From CAVTLG01 sp963802635 (GTDB lineage: Bacteria; Chloroflexota; Ktedonobacteria; Ktedonobacterales; Ktedonobacteraceae): DNA of 64,000 nt. Made by a program: the position numbers and the translations under genes. The stretch is taken from positions 3,038,001-3,102,000 of the forward strand of contig CAWDJJ010000001.1 in the NCBI GenBank assembly GCA_963802635.1, read 5' to 3'. Positions 18,394 to 28,053 of this stretch are shown here, piece after piece (the stretch's first letter is position 1; every line of letters begins with the position of its first letter). The notes beneath the pieces were generated by a model. It made no database searches. It was not told the DNA's origin and saw nothing but the letters and a program-made list of their open reading frames with translations.

Positions 18394-19932
18394 CTACCTC
18401 TGTGGCAATGAATTGCCGGAGGACACGTTGTTGATGATCTCTTCTGCTAGCCAGAGCGCATCTTCTTTAGAATGAACCTTGCCCTCTGTTTGTGCTTCGG
18501 CGATGGTTTCGAGCAGTTGTCCGATAAGTGGACCGGGCGCGATGTTGAGGCGACGCATAAGCTCCTCTGGTTGGATGAGGCGTGGGGGGATAATGCGCTC
18601 GCGTTCGCGGATGTAACGTGTGAGCAGGAGACGCACGAGCGCGAGATGACGGTACCAGGCAGCAGTGAGTGACTCTGGTCCACGCATAGCGAGATGATCG
18701 GCCAGGGAGACCAGCGCAACATAGATACCAGTTGGTCCCAGGTCAACGAAGTAGCGACGAATAGCGCGCTCCGTTACTGTGTCATTGCTGAGTTGTCCCG
18801 GACGCATATGGTGCGCGACAACCTGTTGCACGAGACGCCGGTCTTGCGTGCTGGCGCTGATACGCTGCATGACTTGTTGCGCTAATGGGACACCTGCTTG
18901 TGGGTGGTGGTAGAACGTGATGTTGCCTGCTGTATCGACTGCATACGTGATGGTTTTGCCGATGTCATGTAGGAGAGCGGCCATTTTCAATGGCGCACTC
19001 GTGAGTGTGGCGAAGTGGAAAATAGTTTGCTGTTCTGCTTCGTGCAGCAATGCTTGTATCTCCGCCAGGTCTGCTTGCGCGCTATTTTCTAGTGGAGACT
19101 GCTGTATCTCTATGGGCGCTTGTTGCAGGGTTGTTGCTAAACGCTCAAGCGCGGAAACGGTTTCGAGTGAGTGCTCCAGGACGTCCCAATGGTGCAGGTC
19201 GGGCTGCGGCATACCTCTGGCCGCTATAAATTCGGGTATGAGCGTGATGAGGAGTTCGTGAGCGTCGAGGTAACGCAGGCGTGCTGTGGCACCGTCTGGT
19301 CGCAGGATAGCGTAAAGTTCATCATGGATACGCTCGGGTGCTGCTTGTGTGAGTAATGAGGCGTCACGCGTGAGCATGTGTGCTGTGCCGCTTTCAATTG
19401 TGAGCTGGTAAGACATGCTGAAGCGGACGGCCCGCAACATGCGCAGCGGATCACTCTGAAATATGCTGTCGCTCACAGCGCGCAGGGTACGTGTTGCCAG
19501 GTCAGCGTTTCCGTGGAGTGGGTCGATGAGTGGCAGTGGCGCTCCTGAGGTGAGGCTTTGCACTGCCCCGACGAGTGGACTGGCGATGGCGTTCATGGTG
19601 AAATCACGCTGCTGCACGTCTGACTCAATGGAGCCTCCGTGGAGGGGCGCAACGTCGATGATGTATGCTTGCTGGTCGTGTTTGACTGTGATGCGGCTGG
19701 CTTTGTCGTGCATGTGAGCGTAGTAGCCACCAAGCTGATTGGCGAGTTGACGTGCCTGTTGCGCTACATTGCCTGAGGCGGCGATATCCCAGTCGCTGCA
19801 AGGTTCGTGAAGTAGCAGGTTGCGTACAGAACCTCCTACCAGATAAGTCTGTTGTTGATCGCGGAAAAAGTCGGCGATCTGCTGTAACAGTTTGCGTGTC
19901 CAGGGTGTCAGAATATATGCTTTGCTACTCAT
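18394..19932 (-). CDS. CCA tRNA nucleotidyltransferase/poly(A) polymerase family protein with HD domain
   Basis: A 512-residue class II nucleotidyltransferase. YLVGGSVRNLLL and SDWDIAASG form the head domain with the two metal-binding aspartates, RDFTMNAIA is the RRDF-type motif and DPLRMLRAVRFSM the neck motif that binds ATP/CTP. After residue 240 an HD phosphohydrolase domain is visible (LLHDIGKT, VAHHMRPGQL). The enzyme adds or repairs the CCA end of tRNA, or adds A tails; sequence alone does not separate these in this family. It stands in the same direction as nadK with a 232-base gap and is the last gene before the IS cluster. Confidence 0.87.
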   Translation of the reverse strand: MSSKAYILTPWTRKLLQQIADFFRDQQQTYLVGGSVRNLLLHEPCSDWDIAASGNVAQQARQLANQLGGYYAHMHDKASRITVKHDQQAYIIDVAPLHGGSIESDVQQRDFTMNAIASPLVGAVQSLTSGAPLPLIDPLHGNADLATRTLRAVSDSIFQSDPLRMLRAVRFSMSYQLTIESGTAHMLTRDASLLTQAAPERIHDELYAILRPDGATARLRYLDAHELLITLIPEFIAARGMPQPDLHHWDVLEHSLETVSALERLATTLQQAPIEIQQSPLENSAQADLAEIQALLHEAEQQTIFHFATLTSAPLKMAALLHDIGKTITYAVDTAGNITFYHHPQAGVPLAQQVMQRISASTQDRRLVQQVVAHHMRPGQLSNDTVTERAIRRYFVDLGPTGIYVALVSLADHLAMRGPESLTAAWYRHLALVRLLLTRYIRERERIIPPRLIQPEELMRRLNIAPGPLIGQLLETIAEAQTEGKVHSKEDALWLAEEIINNVSSGNSLPQR

Positions 19933-20418
19933 GTATACTCGCGTATTAGTGATTGATTGTTACCTGCCATGTATATAGGTACATAGTATCATCTCTGTCT
20001 ATGGGCGGCCTCACTCATACTTCGTAGGTTGAGCAGTGCAGCGACTTTGGATGGGTTTCTGTGCTAGAGATGGGAGTACAAAGAGAGTAGCGCTATCTCA
20101 TCAGCACTACTCGTAATAAGCAACGGATACAGTTGAGTAAGAATATTAGCGTATCGTCTTCCATATCCCTTTTGCACAAATTTGAAATTTCTCATCCTTG
20201 ATAACTGAGCCGCCTGGTACCCAACAGAATTGAGGTTTAGATAATGTATTGCCAAATCTCGCACCTTTTCTGGCCTCTCTACCGATTAAAGGCTCCAGGG
20301 TACCCTCTCTCTTATCCTCGTCTTGAGTATGAGCCAGTAGCTTGCAGTTATCCCCAGCCCACGTGAGCTGAGGGGATTTTCTGTGCAATCTAGTTCGTAC
20401 TGAAAGCAATTTCTATCA
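19933..20418. other. Gene-free flank between CCA-enzyme gene and IS cluster
   Basis: No convincing gene. Short minus-strand frames exist (20064-20264, 20146-20409) but neither shows recognisable motifs; they may be debris of an older element because the stretch ends exactly at an IS1634-type terminal repeat. No target duplication matches the other end of that element. Confidence 0.4.
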
Positions 20419-22159
20419 CCCACATTCCGCAGGGTAATTGACAGAAAAACCAAAATTCGATAAGGTAATCTCAGCACAAAAAGGAGCAGAAAGCAGATGC
20501 AACGAGCTGAGGAGTACCACAACGAACGGTTGGATCATTTGGGCATTGTGGCAGGAGTCTGCCAAGAAATAGGGTTGGCAGACTGGCTGGACGCATTGGC
20601 CCCAGGCCAGCAGCGTGCGGTCAGGTATGGAACGGCCACCGTGGCCATGATCCTCAATGGATTGGGCTTTTCCAATCGCCAATTGTACCTGGTCCCTCAG
20701 TTTTTTGAGAACAAACCGGTCGCTCACCTGCTGGGTGCAGGTATCACAGCGGATATGATCAATGACGATTGTTTGGGCCGCACGCTTGACTGGCTCTACG
20801 AGCACGATGTGACGACCCTGTTTGCGGGAATTGCCCATCAGGCTCGAGAGCGCTTTGGGGTCAAAGCCAGCCATGTCCATGTTGATACGACCTCCTTTTC
20901 GGTGAATGGGGCCTATCAGCAGGAAACAGAGCCACCAAACGAGCACGTGATTGCGATCACCCATGGCTACTCTCGGGATCATCGCGAAGATCTCAAAGAG
21001 TGGATGCTGGCTCTGGCCACCACCCATGAAGGCGATATTCCGCTCTTTTTGCAGCCGCTTTCGGGCAACACAAGCGATAAAGAAAGCATGGTCAAGGTGA
21101 TTGCCGATCTGCATGCGCAATTGCGGCAGAAGGAACCGGATGAGAAACCCATCTACGTGGCCGACAGCGGTCTGTACAGCGCTCAGAATATGCTCACGCT
21201 CAATCAGGCCAAGCTTCGGTGGGTGAGCCGTGTCCCCGAAACCAGCACAGAGGCCAAAGCTGCCGTGATCCAACCAGAGGATGCCTGGCAAACGAGTGCC
21301 GATGGGAAGCGTCACCTGATCGTGCTGCACAAAGAGTTGACTCAGGGACACGAACGCTGGATCGTGGTCCGAAGCGCTGATGGGGTGGCGCGAGCGTTGC
21401 ACACGGCTCGCAAGCAGGCCGACAAACAGCCGGAGAGCTGGACGAAGAAGCTGTGGCATGTGAGCACCAAGGCGTTTGCCTGCCAGGAAGATGCGCAGGC
21501 TGCCTGGCAACAAAGCCTCAAAGGGCTTCCTGAGTGGTTGGACGTCTCGATGGTACTCAAGAGTCAAGACGTCTTTGAAGGACGGGGCCGCCCGGCTCGT
21601 GATGCCAAACCGAGCGCACAACGCTGGAGTGTCACCTCCACCATCGTTCTCAATGAAAGCAAACTGCTGGCGTATGCGCAGCGCAAAGCCTGCTTTGTCA
21701 TCGCCACCAATGTGATGGAGGAGACAGAAGTATCCAATGAGGAGCTGATCAGCTTGTATCTGGAGCAGGGGAGTGTGGAACGAGGTTTTCGTTTTCTCAA
21801 AGATCCGCTGTTTCTGGCCTCCTCGGTCTTTGTGAAAAAAACGGAGCGCATCGTGGCCCTGAGCTTGATCATGGTGCTTGCGCTGCTGGTCTATCGGCTG
21901 GCAGAGCATCGGTTGCGCCAACAACTGGCCGCCACTGAGCAAACGATCCCCAATCAAGTCAACAAGCCGACCGCTCGAACCAACGATGCGTTGGGTCTTT
22001 CAATGCTTTGAGGGCATTGAATTGTTGCAGATCCGCACGGGAACCCGCACAGAGTCTGTTGTTCTTCGCTTGCAGCCGCTGCATCGCAAGATCCTTTCGT
22101 TCCTCGGGCCAACCTCCCAACAATTCTATTTTTTTCCGATTGAAACTGCGGAATGTGGG
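20419..22159 (+). mobile_element. IS1634-type insertion sequence
   Basis: Bounded by 14-bp perfect terminal inverted repeats CCCACATTCCGCAG (20419-20432) and its complement (22146-22159), with further weak similarity inward. Length is 1,741 bp and it carries one transposase gene. No flanking direct repeat is visible (TATCA to the left, ACAGA to the right), so one flank was probably lost after insertion. Its right end abuts, to the base, the point where the neighbouring DDE_5 transposase loses similarity to its family. Confidence 0.72.
20497..22011 (+). CDS. IS1634 family transposase (frameshifted near C-terminus)
   Basis: 504 residues as read. VDTTSFSVNG and the following GYSRDHREDLKEW hold the first catalytic Asp region, VADSGLYSAQNM the second, and YLEQGSVERGFRFLKDPLF the terminal Glu motif (YxxR/Y-2 type with E...R..K) of IS4/IS1634 DDE transposases. 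After VNKPTAR the frame should continue with PTMRWVFQCFEGIELL; deleting one A at 21978-21979 (GCTCGAAC) restores this. The protein as annotated therefore ends about 50 residues too early. AAAGGAG lies just upstream of the ATG. Confidence 0.83.
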   Translation: MQRAEEYHNERLDHLGIVAGVCQEIGLADWLDALAPGQQRAVRYGTATVAMILNGLGFSNRQLYLVPQFFENKPVAHLLGAGITADMINDDCLGRTLDWLYEHDVTTLFAGIAHQARERFGVKASHVHVDTTSFSVNGAYQQETEPPNEHVIAITHGYSRDHREDLKEWMLALATTHEGDIPLFLQPLSGNTSDKESMVKVIADLHAQLRQKEPDEKPIYVADSGLYSAQNMLTLNQAKLRWVSRVPETSTEAKAAVIQPEDAWQTSADGKRHLIVLHKELTQGHERWIVVRSADGVARALHTARKQADKQPESWTKKLWHVSTKAFACQEDAQAAWQQSLKGLPEWLDVSMVLKSQDVFEGRGRPARDAKPSAQRWSVTSTIVLNESKLLAYAQRKACFVIATNVMEETEVSNEELISLYLEQGSVERGFRFLKDPLFLASSVFVKKTERIVALSLIMVLALLVYRLAEHRLRQQLAATEQTIPNQVNKPTARTNDALGLSML

Positions 22160-23419
22160 ACAGAGATACTGACGAACAAATGCAAGGGTATCAGAAAAAG
22201 TGGGCAGGGCTTTGGTGTACCAGGCGGCCTGGCGCACAGGAAAGGACTGCTCATCCAACAACTGATGCGCAAAAATGGTCACCAGCGAAAACAGGCCCAA
22301 CAAGGCCGGAGTCGTGCGCAGAATCGCCAAATCCGACCATTGGCGCTGGGTCTCCACACCAAGATGGGTGCGAACTTCATGAAAGGTCACTTCCACATTC
22401 CAGAGCAACACAAACCATTGCAGGATCTGGACCGCATCGGCGCTTTGATCAGTACAGAGCAAACCAATGGGATCAAACTGGCCTTCGGGATCACGAATGA
22501 GGACCCAACGAATGGGCAGTGGTGGGATCGGAGATTGGTACCAAAACGCTGTACCAGTCGCCATCTCCACTTCGCGGTTCTTGCCTCCATACCACGAGAT
22601 GGTCTGTTTCTGCCACACCGTCTTTGGGTCTTTCAATCGTGCTGCCAACTTTGGCTGCGCTGGGCCTTTGAGCGGCTTGCGACCACGCTTCTTCTCCCCT
22701 TCCTCACACGTTGGAACTGGATCGTACAAGCAGGCATCCAGGCGCAAGCGCGTCACGACCGTCACGTGAGGCAAACGGACCACGTGCGTCAGGAAATTCA
22801 GGACGGCATAGCTTCCATCACCAATGAGCACCAGCTTCCGTTGTGGCAACCAGCGATGGACCTGCCGGATCATCTGTCTGGCCCAATCAGTAATCGTCTT
22901 GTGCCGCTTCTTCCGCTTTTCGTGGTAGCGTTCCGAGGGAGCCAGCACCGTCAAAAAGGGCAAGGCCCACACCCGCTGCGCCCAGGGAATCGGCGTGAGC
23001 AGCATCAGCGAAATCCAACGCAACCCATGGGTTTTCACAAAGAAGTCCTTGCTCGAACGGACTGGGTCACGATACACACCTCGTGCCGCAATCTTGCGGC
23101 CTCGTCGACGCTCAATGGTTTCATCAATCCCCATGACAATGGGAGCATCAGGTGGGACAAACAGCTGAACCAGCAGCAACAACAGCACGCGGCTCAGCTC
23201 TCGGCTCGACCATTTTGCGCGATTGAGGACACGATGATACTTCTGGAACTGTTTTTCGTTCGAGCATCCCATCACGCGCAAGATGGCGGCCACGGTTCTT
23301 TCTCCTGGAGCCAGGATCGCTCCGATCACGAGCACCTTGGCCCATTCCCACACGCATTCACTAAAGACTTCTTCAAAATGGTGCAACACGTGTATAATCT
23401 TGGTAGGCAGAGTCAGCAT
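22160..23419 (-). pseudogene. DDE_5/IS701-type transposase, C-terminus cut off
   Basis: About 420 residues of a DDE superfamily transposase: GIDETIERRRG with the first catalytic Asp, VLIGDGSYAVL with the second, then QWFVLLWNVEVTFHEVRTHLGVETQRQWSDLAI with the Glu. Family members continue for roughly 35 residues after the FVRQYLC position. Here the frame runs on to 21959 but the added residues are the antisense of the adjacent IS1634 element, beginning exactly at its terminal repeat. The gene is thus truncated at 22160. A potential hairpin GGCAGAGT...ACTCTGCC (23405-23412 with 23457-23464) brackets its start region and may limit translation. Confidence 0.72.
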
Positions 23420-23505
23420 CTCTTCTTTTTCCTTGAATCGAATTTTGAGAGAAGCTTACTCTGCCTTTCGTTTTTTGTCTAGCGATTGGATAAAGTCTAG
23501 CTCAG

Positions 23506-23970
23506 GCGTCGTGCGAAATACTTGATGGGTCCAGGTTCATCGAGAAAGACACCCGGCACCAATTCTGAACGCTCCCGACCCGCAATCCCTTCAAAAACCG
23601 CTCCCACTTTGATCTCTCGATAGACATCTCCTTGGCCCTTGGCTTCCGCTTCTTCCATACTCACGCTTCCCCGACGTATGCGAGCCATGACGCCATCGGT
23701 CTCGATATACAATTGCTTGATGGATGGGCCAGGGACCGAGCTTTGCTTCGATGCGTGCGTCTTTTTGTTTGCCGCTTGCTCAAAGATGGCTTGAGCCTGC
23801 TGCTCTTCCTGTGCTCTCAACGCTTCTCCCACGGGTTGGATCAGGTTGAGTGCTTGTCTTTCTGACATGGGCAGTGGCAAGAGGTCCGTGAAGGTTTCTA
23901 CAGCCTCGCAAAGCGTCAGACGAGAAACGAGTTTTCCTAACAATCTTTGCACTCCTGGACTCGTCCGTCC
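23506..23970 (-). pseudogene. ISKra4-like transposase, middle fragment
   Basis: Residues such as GRTSPGVQRLLGKLVSRL, TLCEAVETF and YIETDGVMARIR belong to the ISKra4/UPF0236-like transposase family; YIETDG contains the first catalytic Asp. The fragment continues directly from the N-terminal piece at 26551-26940 once the 2,575-bp insertion is removed (AGRTSP junction). It stops after YFARR where sequence of the neighbouring DDE_5 element begins, so the C-terminal third, with the remaining catalytic residues, is missing. Confidence 0.75.
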
Positions 23971-24030
23971 CACTACAGCCGCACTTGTTTGAAGAGATAC
24001 GAAGACGCGGACATAGGATAGCTCAGTGAA

Positions 24031-24880
24031 TTAGAGCGAAGCCATGTCGGGTTGTAGTGCCGCTGCCACTTGCTCCAAACGGCGAATCGTGAGATGATCG
24101 GTGACACCCAACGTCTGCCTGTAGGCTTGCTGGTGGATAACCCGATGGGCTCTCCAAGAGCGCGAGGAGCGACTATGGCGGTAGGCGGTGAAACGCCCCT
24201 GCTGACCCACGAAGCGGAAAGAGGGGAGTGTCGCCAGCCACTCAAACCACTCGGCTCGAATCGGGCATCAGGTGCAACTCGCCTTCCTGCGAACTGATAA
24301 TCACATAGGTCTCTTGCGCGCTGTATTCAATCAGAGCAGGCACGCGAGACCGAGCAGGTTGTTCTGCCGGAAGCAGTTGGTACCCCCGACGCGACGCACA
24401 GGCCAACGTTTGCCCTCCCCCTTGCTCTTGCGACGCTGGAAGCGGGTGCTTTCCCACCAGTTCAGCCGTGACGGTTTCCAGTGCCGAGATTCGTCGTTCG
24501 ATGGTTCTCTCTCGCTCTTGGAGGAGCGCCAGCGCGAGTTGGGCAAGTTGCTCCTGCAAGCTCACCACCTTGGTCTCCAGACAGGACAGTTTCTGCACCA
24601 GATCTGGCTCAGATGCTCTGATAGGAGGCAACGAAGAAGAGGGTTGCTCCGGCTCTGCAGGCAAGGACTTTGCTTGTTCTTCTCGCGAGGCGGGTAGTTC
24701 TGGAAGCGAGCGGTCGTGAAGTTTGGCCACTTCCAGGAGGTGTTGCGGATCTACACATTTGATGCGTGCATCGCTGGGATGCAAAGTGAAGGGCACATTG
24801 GCTTCTTTGAGCCAATGGTGCAAGGTCTTGGGGTGAATTCCAAGCATCTGAGCACCGGTCGTGAAAGGAAGAAGCGCCAT
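24031..24880 (-). CDS. Accessory HTH protein of the IS701-like element (frameshifted)
   Basis: Start at ATG 24880 with AAAGGAG eight bases upstream. Residues 1-55 hold a MerR/Xis-like winged helix motif (GAQMLGIHPKTLHHWLKEAN), followed by a Pro/Glu-rich linker, a coiled coil around residues 95-140 (LSCLETKVVSLQEQLAQLAL), and a C-terminal domain. The frame as read stops at 24242 after MPDSSRVV; deleting one A in GCTCGAAT at 24259-24260 of the plus strand lets it continue with RAEWFEWLATLPSFRFVG to a stop at 24031, about 280 residues in all. The function is unproven. Its position inside the terminal repeats suggests a regulator of transposition or a DNA-binding partner of the transposase. Confidence 0.65.
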
Positions 24881-24934
24881 GGTCAAGACTCCTTTCGAAA
24901 AAAGGCAAAAGCACACACAAAACCAGACACCAAT

Positions 24935-24979
24935 CCGAGAAAGTTCCAGGAAGTCTGGGAGTTCCTGGAACTTTCTCGG
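24935..24979. promoter_or_regulatory. Palindrome between transposase and HTH gene (operator or terminator)
   Basis: Two 18-base arms (24935-24952 and 24962-24979) are exact reverse complements, beginning CCGAGAAAGTTCC, around a nine-base loop. Direct repeats of GAAGTCTGG overlap it. It lies 55-100 bases upstream of the HTH ATG and just downstream of the transposase stop, so it could be the HTH protein's own operator or an attenuator between the two genes. Confidence 0.7.
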
Positions 24980-25039
24980 AAGTCTGGAACACGGACAGAC
25001 AACAACAAAGACAGCGAGAGAAAGGCGAGCGAGCTAGGA

Positions 25040-26408
25040 TTAGCCAGCCTTGAGGCGACGTTTGGTATGGGAACAGCTGGCACGACTCTGATGGCAGCGA
25101 CGCCACCACGACCAGGCGAGGACCCGACGCACGGACGAAGAGGCAGGCCAGATCAGTCGAGCGAGCAGACGACGCACTTCGGGAACGGTCAGAGCACAAG
25201 CAGGAAGCTTTCTGGCAGAGCCAGAGGGGAGAGGCGCATCGGTGGAGCAACGCTCCGTTGCACAAATCCCTACCAGATAGGCATGTGCCAGCAGGACTAA
25301 CGTGATGTGGCGATACCACCCGATCCAACTTCGGACCTCATACTGGTCCAGCCCCAGATCTTTGCTGTTTTCAAAGTCCTCTTCAATATGCCATCTGGCA
25401 CCTATCGCCTTGACTATCTCGGGCAAGGTGGTTCCTTGTGGGGCAAAGACGAAGAAGTAGGCTTTCTCGTTGGGATCATCCACGCAACGGCGAATGAGCA
25501 GCCAATGTCTTGCATCATCCTCCCAGCGGTGCAACATGGGGACGATGGCCCAGTCGAAGAGCCTGGGGCCTTTGGTCCCTTCGCTCATCGAAAGGCGCTG
25601 CCAATCTTGATCAGAGAGCATGGCCGCTTCGACCAATGCCGCTTCTTCACGCCTGCGTCCAGTTGGTGTCTGGAAGCCGACCAGCTCATTGCAAGCCACT
25701 GCTAGCACATAGGAATACTCATGCGCTTCCAGCCAGATACGCAGGTCCAAATTGCCACCGTAAACGGTATCAGCCACGACCCAGGAAATGGAAAGCTGCG
25801 CTTGCCAAAGGCGTTCGATCATGCGCCGGGCTAGTTCAGGCTTGGTCTGGAAGCGAACCGCTTCTGGGATACCTGCGGCTCGAACACCGATCCCGATCCT
25901 CACACCAGTCCAGGGGCAGATAGAGTTCGCGATCAATGAGGCTATGTCCTTTGGCGGTCACATACGAGAGAAAGACACCGACCTGACAATTCTCGACCCG
26001 ACCAGTGGCTCCGCAATACTGCAAGCCAACCCCAGCCGATTGTTTGCCACGCTTGGGAAAGCCGCTTTCGTCGATGACCAGGATAGCCGACTGCAAGCCC
26101 AGTTGCTCAAGCACATAGCTACGCAGATCATCACGGACGCCATCGGTGTCCCAGACGGCGCGAGAGAGCAAACGTTGCATCCCGTCAGGACAGACTTCTC
26201 CCGCTTGTTCAGCCAATTGCCAGCCGTTTTTGCGCACCGTTTCACTCAAGATACCTTGCAGGTAGGCCAGTGCCCGCAGACGTGGCTCCGGTCGGGCAAA
26301 GCGAGGGGCAATACGGGCATGCAGATGAAAAAGCGCCTGGGTCCAATGGCACACATCGCTGGGGGTCGTCCTGGTTGCGATACAGGTCGTATACTTATCT
26401 TGCTTCAT
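25040..26408 (-). pseudogene. IS701 family transposase (frameshifted)
   Basis: Two overlapping frames form one transposase of about 455 residues. The first (25836-26408) has VIDESGFPKRGKQSAGV with the first catalytic Asp and GHSLIDRELYLPLDW. The second (to 25040) has WVVADTVYGG with the second Asp and ARWHIEEDFENSKDLGLD with the Glu. Deleting one A in GCTCGAAC at 25883-25884 joins them as DRCRAAGIPEAV, the expected sequence. AAGGAG precedes the ATG at 26408 by six bases. If the break is genuine the element cannot move without a helper. Confidence 0.82.
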
Positions 26409-26550
26409 TTTCTTCTCCTTTTAGATGTCAACCTCTGGGTTTGAGTTTTACACCTCCAGAGTGTCACATCTCAAAGAAGATGAACATAGAGCTTTTCTTC
26501 AGCTTTCAAGCTCTTCTTGCTCGGTTAAAAAGTGCGGCTGTAGTGCGTCC

Positions 26551-26940
26551 TGCGATTGGTCCCCACACCGCATCGTATGGCCCTTGACCATGACTGCACT
26601 CTCCGCTCTTTTCCCCTTTTCCCCTCACACATTGGTAGTAGGCACGTTGAATTGTTACTTTCCCCATGAGCGTATGCAGTTGCTTGGAACGCATTCCGAC
26701 CAGACGTTGCTGGTGTCCGCATTCTCCCTCTCTCCTGGTTGGTCTCTCGGCCTCTTCTCCTGCATGGGTTAAGATCTGTTCCATCATGGTTCTCCCCAAT
26801 GCGAGACATGCCTTCAGCACGCTTTGTTCCAGACTTTGCAAGTCTCCTTCTTTTATGTCCTGTAATTGATCGATCATCTTGTACATCTCTTTTTCCGTCT
26901 CTTGCAGTAAGGCGAGTTTGAGCTTTTCGTTCGTTTTCAT
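26551..26940 (-). pseudogene. ISKra4-like transposase, N-terminal fragment
   Basis: From ATG 26940 (MKTNEKLKLAL) about 130 residues of an ISKra4/UPF0236-like N-terminal region, including the MGKVTIQRAYYQC strand typical of the family (vxhxRxYYxC). It is interrupted at CGTCC (26546-26550) by the IS701-like element; the coding sequence resumes at 23970. The open frame extends upstream to 27006 and downstream into the inserted element, both without meaning. Confidence 0.75.
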
Positions 26941-27279
26941 TGGTAGGGGATCCTCTCTGTTCGGGTTTTCATTTACAGATGAGGATACCACCTTTTCCTT
27001 GCCCAACCTACAACTTTTTCATACACCCCGATGACCCCTACCGTAAACAAAAGCATAAAAAAATTTTGCGATCACGAACTATGTGGATGAGCCATTGCAA
27101 TGACCAAAACTTCCGTACATATTAGATTAAAAGGAGACCACTGCGATAGAGAACAACACAAAGCCACCGCTAATTCCTGGTACGTTGGTACATCAGACGC
27201 ATGAGTTAGTTGCAATGCCAACACTGCATTTGTATAATAGTGACGTTATACGTTGTCTCGCTACTGGATAGGTAGAAGC
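26941..27279. other. Gene-free stretch upstream of the IS cluster and of the GDPD gene
   Basis: Contains the presumed outer end of the ISKra4-like element and the promoter region of the plus-strand phosphodiesterase gene. I see no gene and could not define a terminal repeat because the partner end is lost. Confidence 0.4.
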
Positions 27280-28053
27280 ATGGCCCATACTGTTCAACGC
27301 GTTGCCCACCGTGGAGGTTCCCACCTCGCACCAGAAAACACACTTGCCGCCTTTCGCAACGCGCTCACCATGCCCATAGATGCCATTGAACTCGATGTGC
27401 AGATGAGTCATGACGGTGAGATTATTGTATTTCATGATTATGTGGTTGATAGGGTAACGGACGGCATAGGCAATATGCTTGACCTGGACTTCGCTTACCT
27501 GCGTTCACTGAATGCAGCAGCCCATTTCCCTGATGGCTGGCCTCAGCCTGAACAGATTCCCACCTTGCGCGAAGTGCTTGATCTTGTAAGAGGACGCGTG
27601 CGCGTGTATATCGAAGTGAAGTTGAGCCAAAGAGACGGCATCTATGGCCGATACCCTAAAATCGCCGATAAAGTTGTCGCAGAAATACGCGCAGCCAGAA
27701 TGCTCGATCAGGTATTTTTAATCTCTTTTGACTGGCCTATTCTCACAAAGATTAAGTCTCTTGACCCCTTGCTGCAGGTCGGGGCACTGGTTTCACAAGA
27801 GGTATGGTCCTCGCAGACCGCACACGCACTCGAGGATTTATGCCAAAAGGTCTCATCCCTTGGTTGTAGTTGGATTAATATGGATCGCAAACTCTTCACT
27901 CCAGCTATGCCAGCAGCCATCCATCAACGAGGACTCAAACTAGGCATCTGGACGGTGAACACAGGAGACGACCTGCAGCACCTCGCAGATGCACATGTAG
28001 ACTCGTTGACGACCGACCGACCAGATCTCTTCTCTGACTGGCGAGCATTGTAG
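27280..28053 (+). CDS. Glycerophosphodiester phosphodiesterase family protein
   Basis: About 257 residues with the GDPD TIM-barrel motifs. VAHRGGSHLAPENTLAAF begins at residue 6 (HRG with the catalytic His, then PENT), IELDVQMSHDGEIIVFHDY holds the ExD metal site and second His, and VYIEVKL the later metal-binding Glu. The end GIWTVNTGDDLQHL..DSLTTDRPD is the usual C-terminal barrel closure. It splits glycerophosphodiesters to glycerol-3-phosphate and an alcohol. No signal peptide, so cytosolic. I take ATG 27280 (MAHTV) with AGGTAG upstream; the frame itself opens nine codons earlier at a TTG. Confidence 0.9.
   Translation: MAHTVQRVAHRGGSHLAPENTLAAFRNALTMPIDAIELDVQMSHDGEIIVFHDYVVDRVTDGIGNMLDLDFAYLRSLNAAAHFPDGWPQPEQIPTLREVLDLVRGRVRVYIEVKLSQRDGIYGRYPKIADKVVAEIRAARMLDQVFLISFDWPILTKIKSLDPLLQVGALVSQEVWSSQTAHALEDLCQKVSSLGCSWINMDRKLFTPAMPAAIHQRGLKLGIWTVNTGDDLQHLADAHVDSLTTDRPDLFSDWRAL

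Larger units (their letters stand above)
23971..26545 (-). mobile_element. IS701-like element carrying an accessory HTH gene, complete ends and target duplication
   Basis: Ends are perfect 16-bp inverted repeats: CACTACAGCCGCACTT at 23971-23986 and its complement at 26530-26545. They are flanked by the 5-bp direct repeat CGTCC (23966-23970 and 26546-26550). Removing the element and one CGTCC rejoins an ISKra4-like transposase in frame (IAGRTSP). The 2,575-bp element holds, on its minus strand, a transposase gene and then a MerR-like HTH gene separated by an 18-bp-arm palindrome. Both genes have one +1 frame break. Confidence 0.88.

Noticed and set aside
20416..21957. Minus-strand 513-codon frame
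   Set aside because: It lies antisense to the IS1634 transposase, which has clear DDE motifs; the antisense product has none.
21878..23482. Plus-strand 534-codon frame
   Set aside because: Only its first 70 codons are meaningful (the shifted C-terminus of the IS1634 transposase); the rest is antisense to the DDE_5 transposase.
6061..25885. Programmed +1 ribosomal frameshifting at GCTCGAA
   Set aside because: The motif occurs on both strands relative to the genes and in different codon phases, so no common codon pair is read at the shift.
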